Source of the DNA: Streptomyces albidoflavus
Lineage (GTDB): Bacteria; Actinomycetota; Actinomycetes; Streptomycetales; Streptomycetaceae
Length of the DNA: 64,000 nt
Direction: 5' to 3'
Assembly (NCBI RefSeq): GCF_000719955.1
Contig: NZ_JOII01000030.1
Location: forward strand, 1 to 64,000
Part shown: piece after piece, positions 63,275-64,000 of the stretch
Numbering within the stretch: the first letter of the stretch is position 1
Layout of the letters: each line of letters opens with the position of its first letter
Made by a program: the position numbers and the translations under genes
The notes under the pieces: model-generated
What the model was told of the DNA's origin: nothing
What the model saw: the letters and a program-made list of their open reading frames with translations, nothing else
Database searches by the model: none

Positions 63275-64000
63275 TCACTCCGGGAAGACGCCGTCCGCCC
63301 CCGGAACCGTTCCCCCTCCGGCTCCCCTTCCTGGCTCCTGGCCCGTCCCGGCCTCCGTTCCGGTTCCGCTTCGGGTTCCGCTTCCGGTCCCGCCTCCCGT
63401 CGCCGTCCCCGTCATCCACCGGTCCGGCTGTGCCGTGCGGCGGCCCGTGCGGGACCGGTCGGCCTGGTCGCGCAGGAGGGCGGCGGCCTCGTCGGCGTCA
63501 CGGAGGTGGGCGACGACCGTCCTGGAGGCGCCGGTGTCGACGTGGAGGTCGGCGACGCCCTGGTGGCGTTGCCACGGGCCCTGCTTCAGGCGGACGCTCT
63601 GCACCTTGGCGTGCGGGACGAGGGCGACGGTGCGGTGGAACAGGCCGTGCCGGGCGGCGAAGAGGCGGTCGGTGACGGCGAGGCCGTACCCGCGCCACCA
63701 GGCCGGCACGCACCAGGCCGCGCGCCCCGGCGGCCGGACGAACTCCCCGGGCACCTCCGCGCCCGCCAGGACGCGCCCGATGATGCCGCGGGCGGTGACG
63801 TGGTCGGCCACCGGCAGCAGCACGCCGTTGTCCGAGCCGGCGACGTCCAGCTCCACCCGTACCCAGCCGAGCCGCCGCCACAGCCACGGTTCGACGATCC
63901 GCACCGTCTGCACGCGGCCGGGCGGCACCGTCTCGTGCGACCGGTCGAGCAGCCCGTGGTCCAGCCGCAGCCCGTCGGGCGACTCGCCGAGCGTCCAGTC
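63275..64000 (-). CDS. PH-domain (bPH2/YdbT-like) membrane protein, C-terminal part
   Basis: The frame is open to the right edge, so the N terminus lies outside the window. Visible residues include LRLDHGLLDRSHETVPPGRVQ and ALVPHAKVQSVRLKQGPWQRHQG, two copies of the bPH2 (DUF304) pattern known from YdbT-type proteins. The C-terminal 45 residues are a low-complexity Gly/Thr/Arg tail. It is probably anchored to the membrane by segments outside the window. There is no obvious link to the clusters on its left. Confidence 0.82.
   Translation of the reverse strand, partial: DWTLGESPDGLRLDHGLLDRSHETVPPGRVQTVRIVEPWLWRRLGWVRVELDVAGSDNGVLLPVADHVTARGIIGRVLAGAEVPGEFVRPPGRAAWCVPAWWRGYGLAVTDRLFAARHGLFHRTVALVPHAKVQSVRLKQGPWQRHQGVADLHVDTGASRTVVAHLRDADEAAALLRDQADRSRTGRRTAQPDRWMTGTATGGGTGSGTRSGTGTEAGTGQEPGRGAGGGTVPGADGVFPE

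Overview
The window is very GC-rich with Streptomyces-style codon use, GTG starts and GTGA/ATGA overlaps, so the source is an actinomycete, almost certainly a Streptomyces. The left three quarters match what I know of the surugamide gene cluster (Streptomyces albidoflavus / S. albus J1074 group). The match rests on module order, adenylation (A) pocket residues, epimerase positions and the neighbouring cyclase, not on a database search.

1-48.9 kb, minus strand, transcribed right to left: a stand-alone penicillin-binding-protein-type cyclase (surE), then four giant non-ribosomal peptide synthetases. surA is A-T | C-A-T-E | C-A-T | C-A-T-E | C-A-T. surB is A-T | C-A-T-E | C-A-T | C-A-T. surC is C-A-T | C-A-T-E | C-A-T | C-A-T-E. 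surD begins C-A and runs off the left edge. Both surA and surB begin with a loading A-T module, and surD begins with a C domain of the kind that accepts an L-configured donor. This fits two interleaved assembly lines: surA to surD (cyclic octapeptide surugamides A-E, Ile/Val, D-Ala, Ile/Val, D-Ile/Val, Lys, Ile/Val and then two residues outside the window) and surB to surC (surugamide F, containing a beta-amino acid). No thioesterase domain is visible, which leaves release to SurE in trans.

The A domains carry five suspicious junctions (near 663, 12,134, 26,365, 35,903 and 36,217) where conserved core motifs are missing. All five lie in the most similar module pairs. I regard them as probable assembly collapses; they break or distort surA, surB, surC and surD as given.

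49-53 kb: a membrane protein and a YtrA-type GntR repressor face a small PH-like protein, an ABC ATPase and an ABC permease across an AT-rich palindromic region. 53-55.8 kb, minus strand: an MbtH-like protein, an alpha/beta hydrolase and an acylating-type aldehyde dehydrogenase, with two strong hairpin terminators nearby.

56.7-63.1 kb: a compact candidate RiPP locus on the plus strand. It has a winged-helix regulator, a 58-residue candidate precursor peptide overlapping by ATGA a 763-residue fused cyclodehydratase (leader-binding, E1-like and YcaO domains), a histidine kinase and a LuxR-type response regulator. Converging on it is a protein resembling only the N-terminal half of SagB-type azoline oxidases. 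I do not recognise this set as a characterised system, and it is the best candidate for something new. The right edge holds the C-terminal part of a PH-domain membrane protein.
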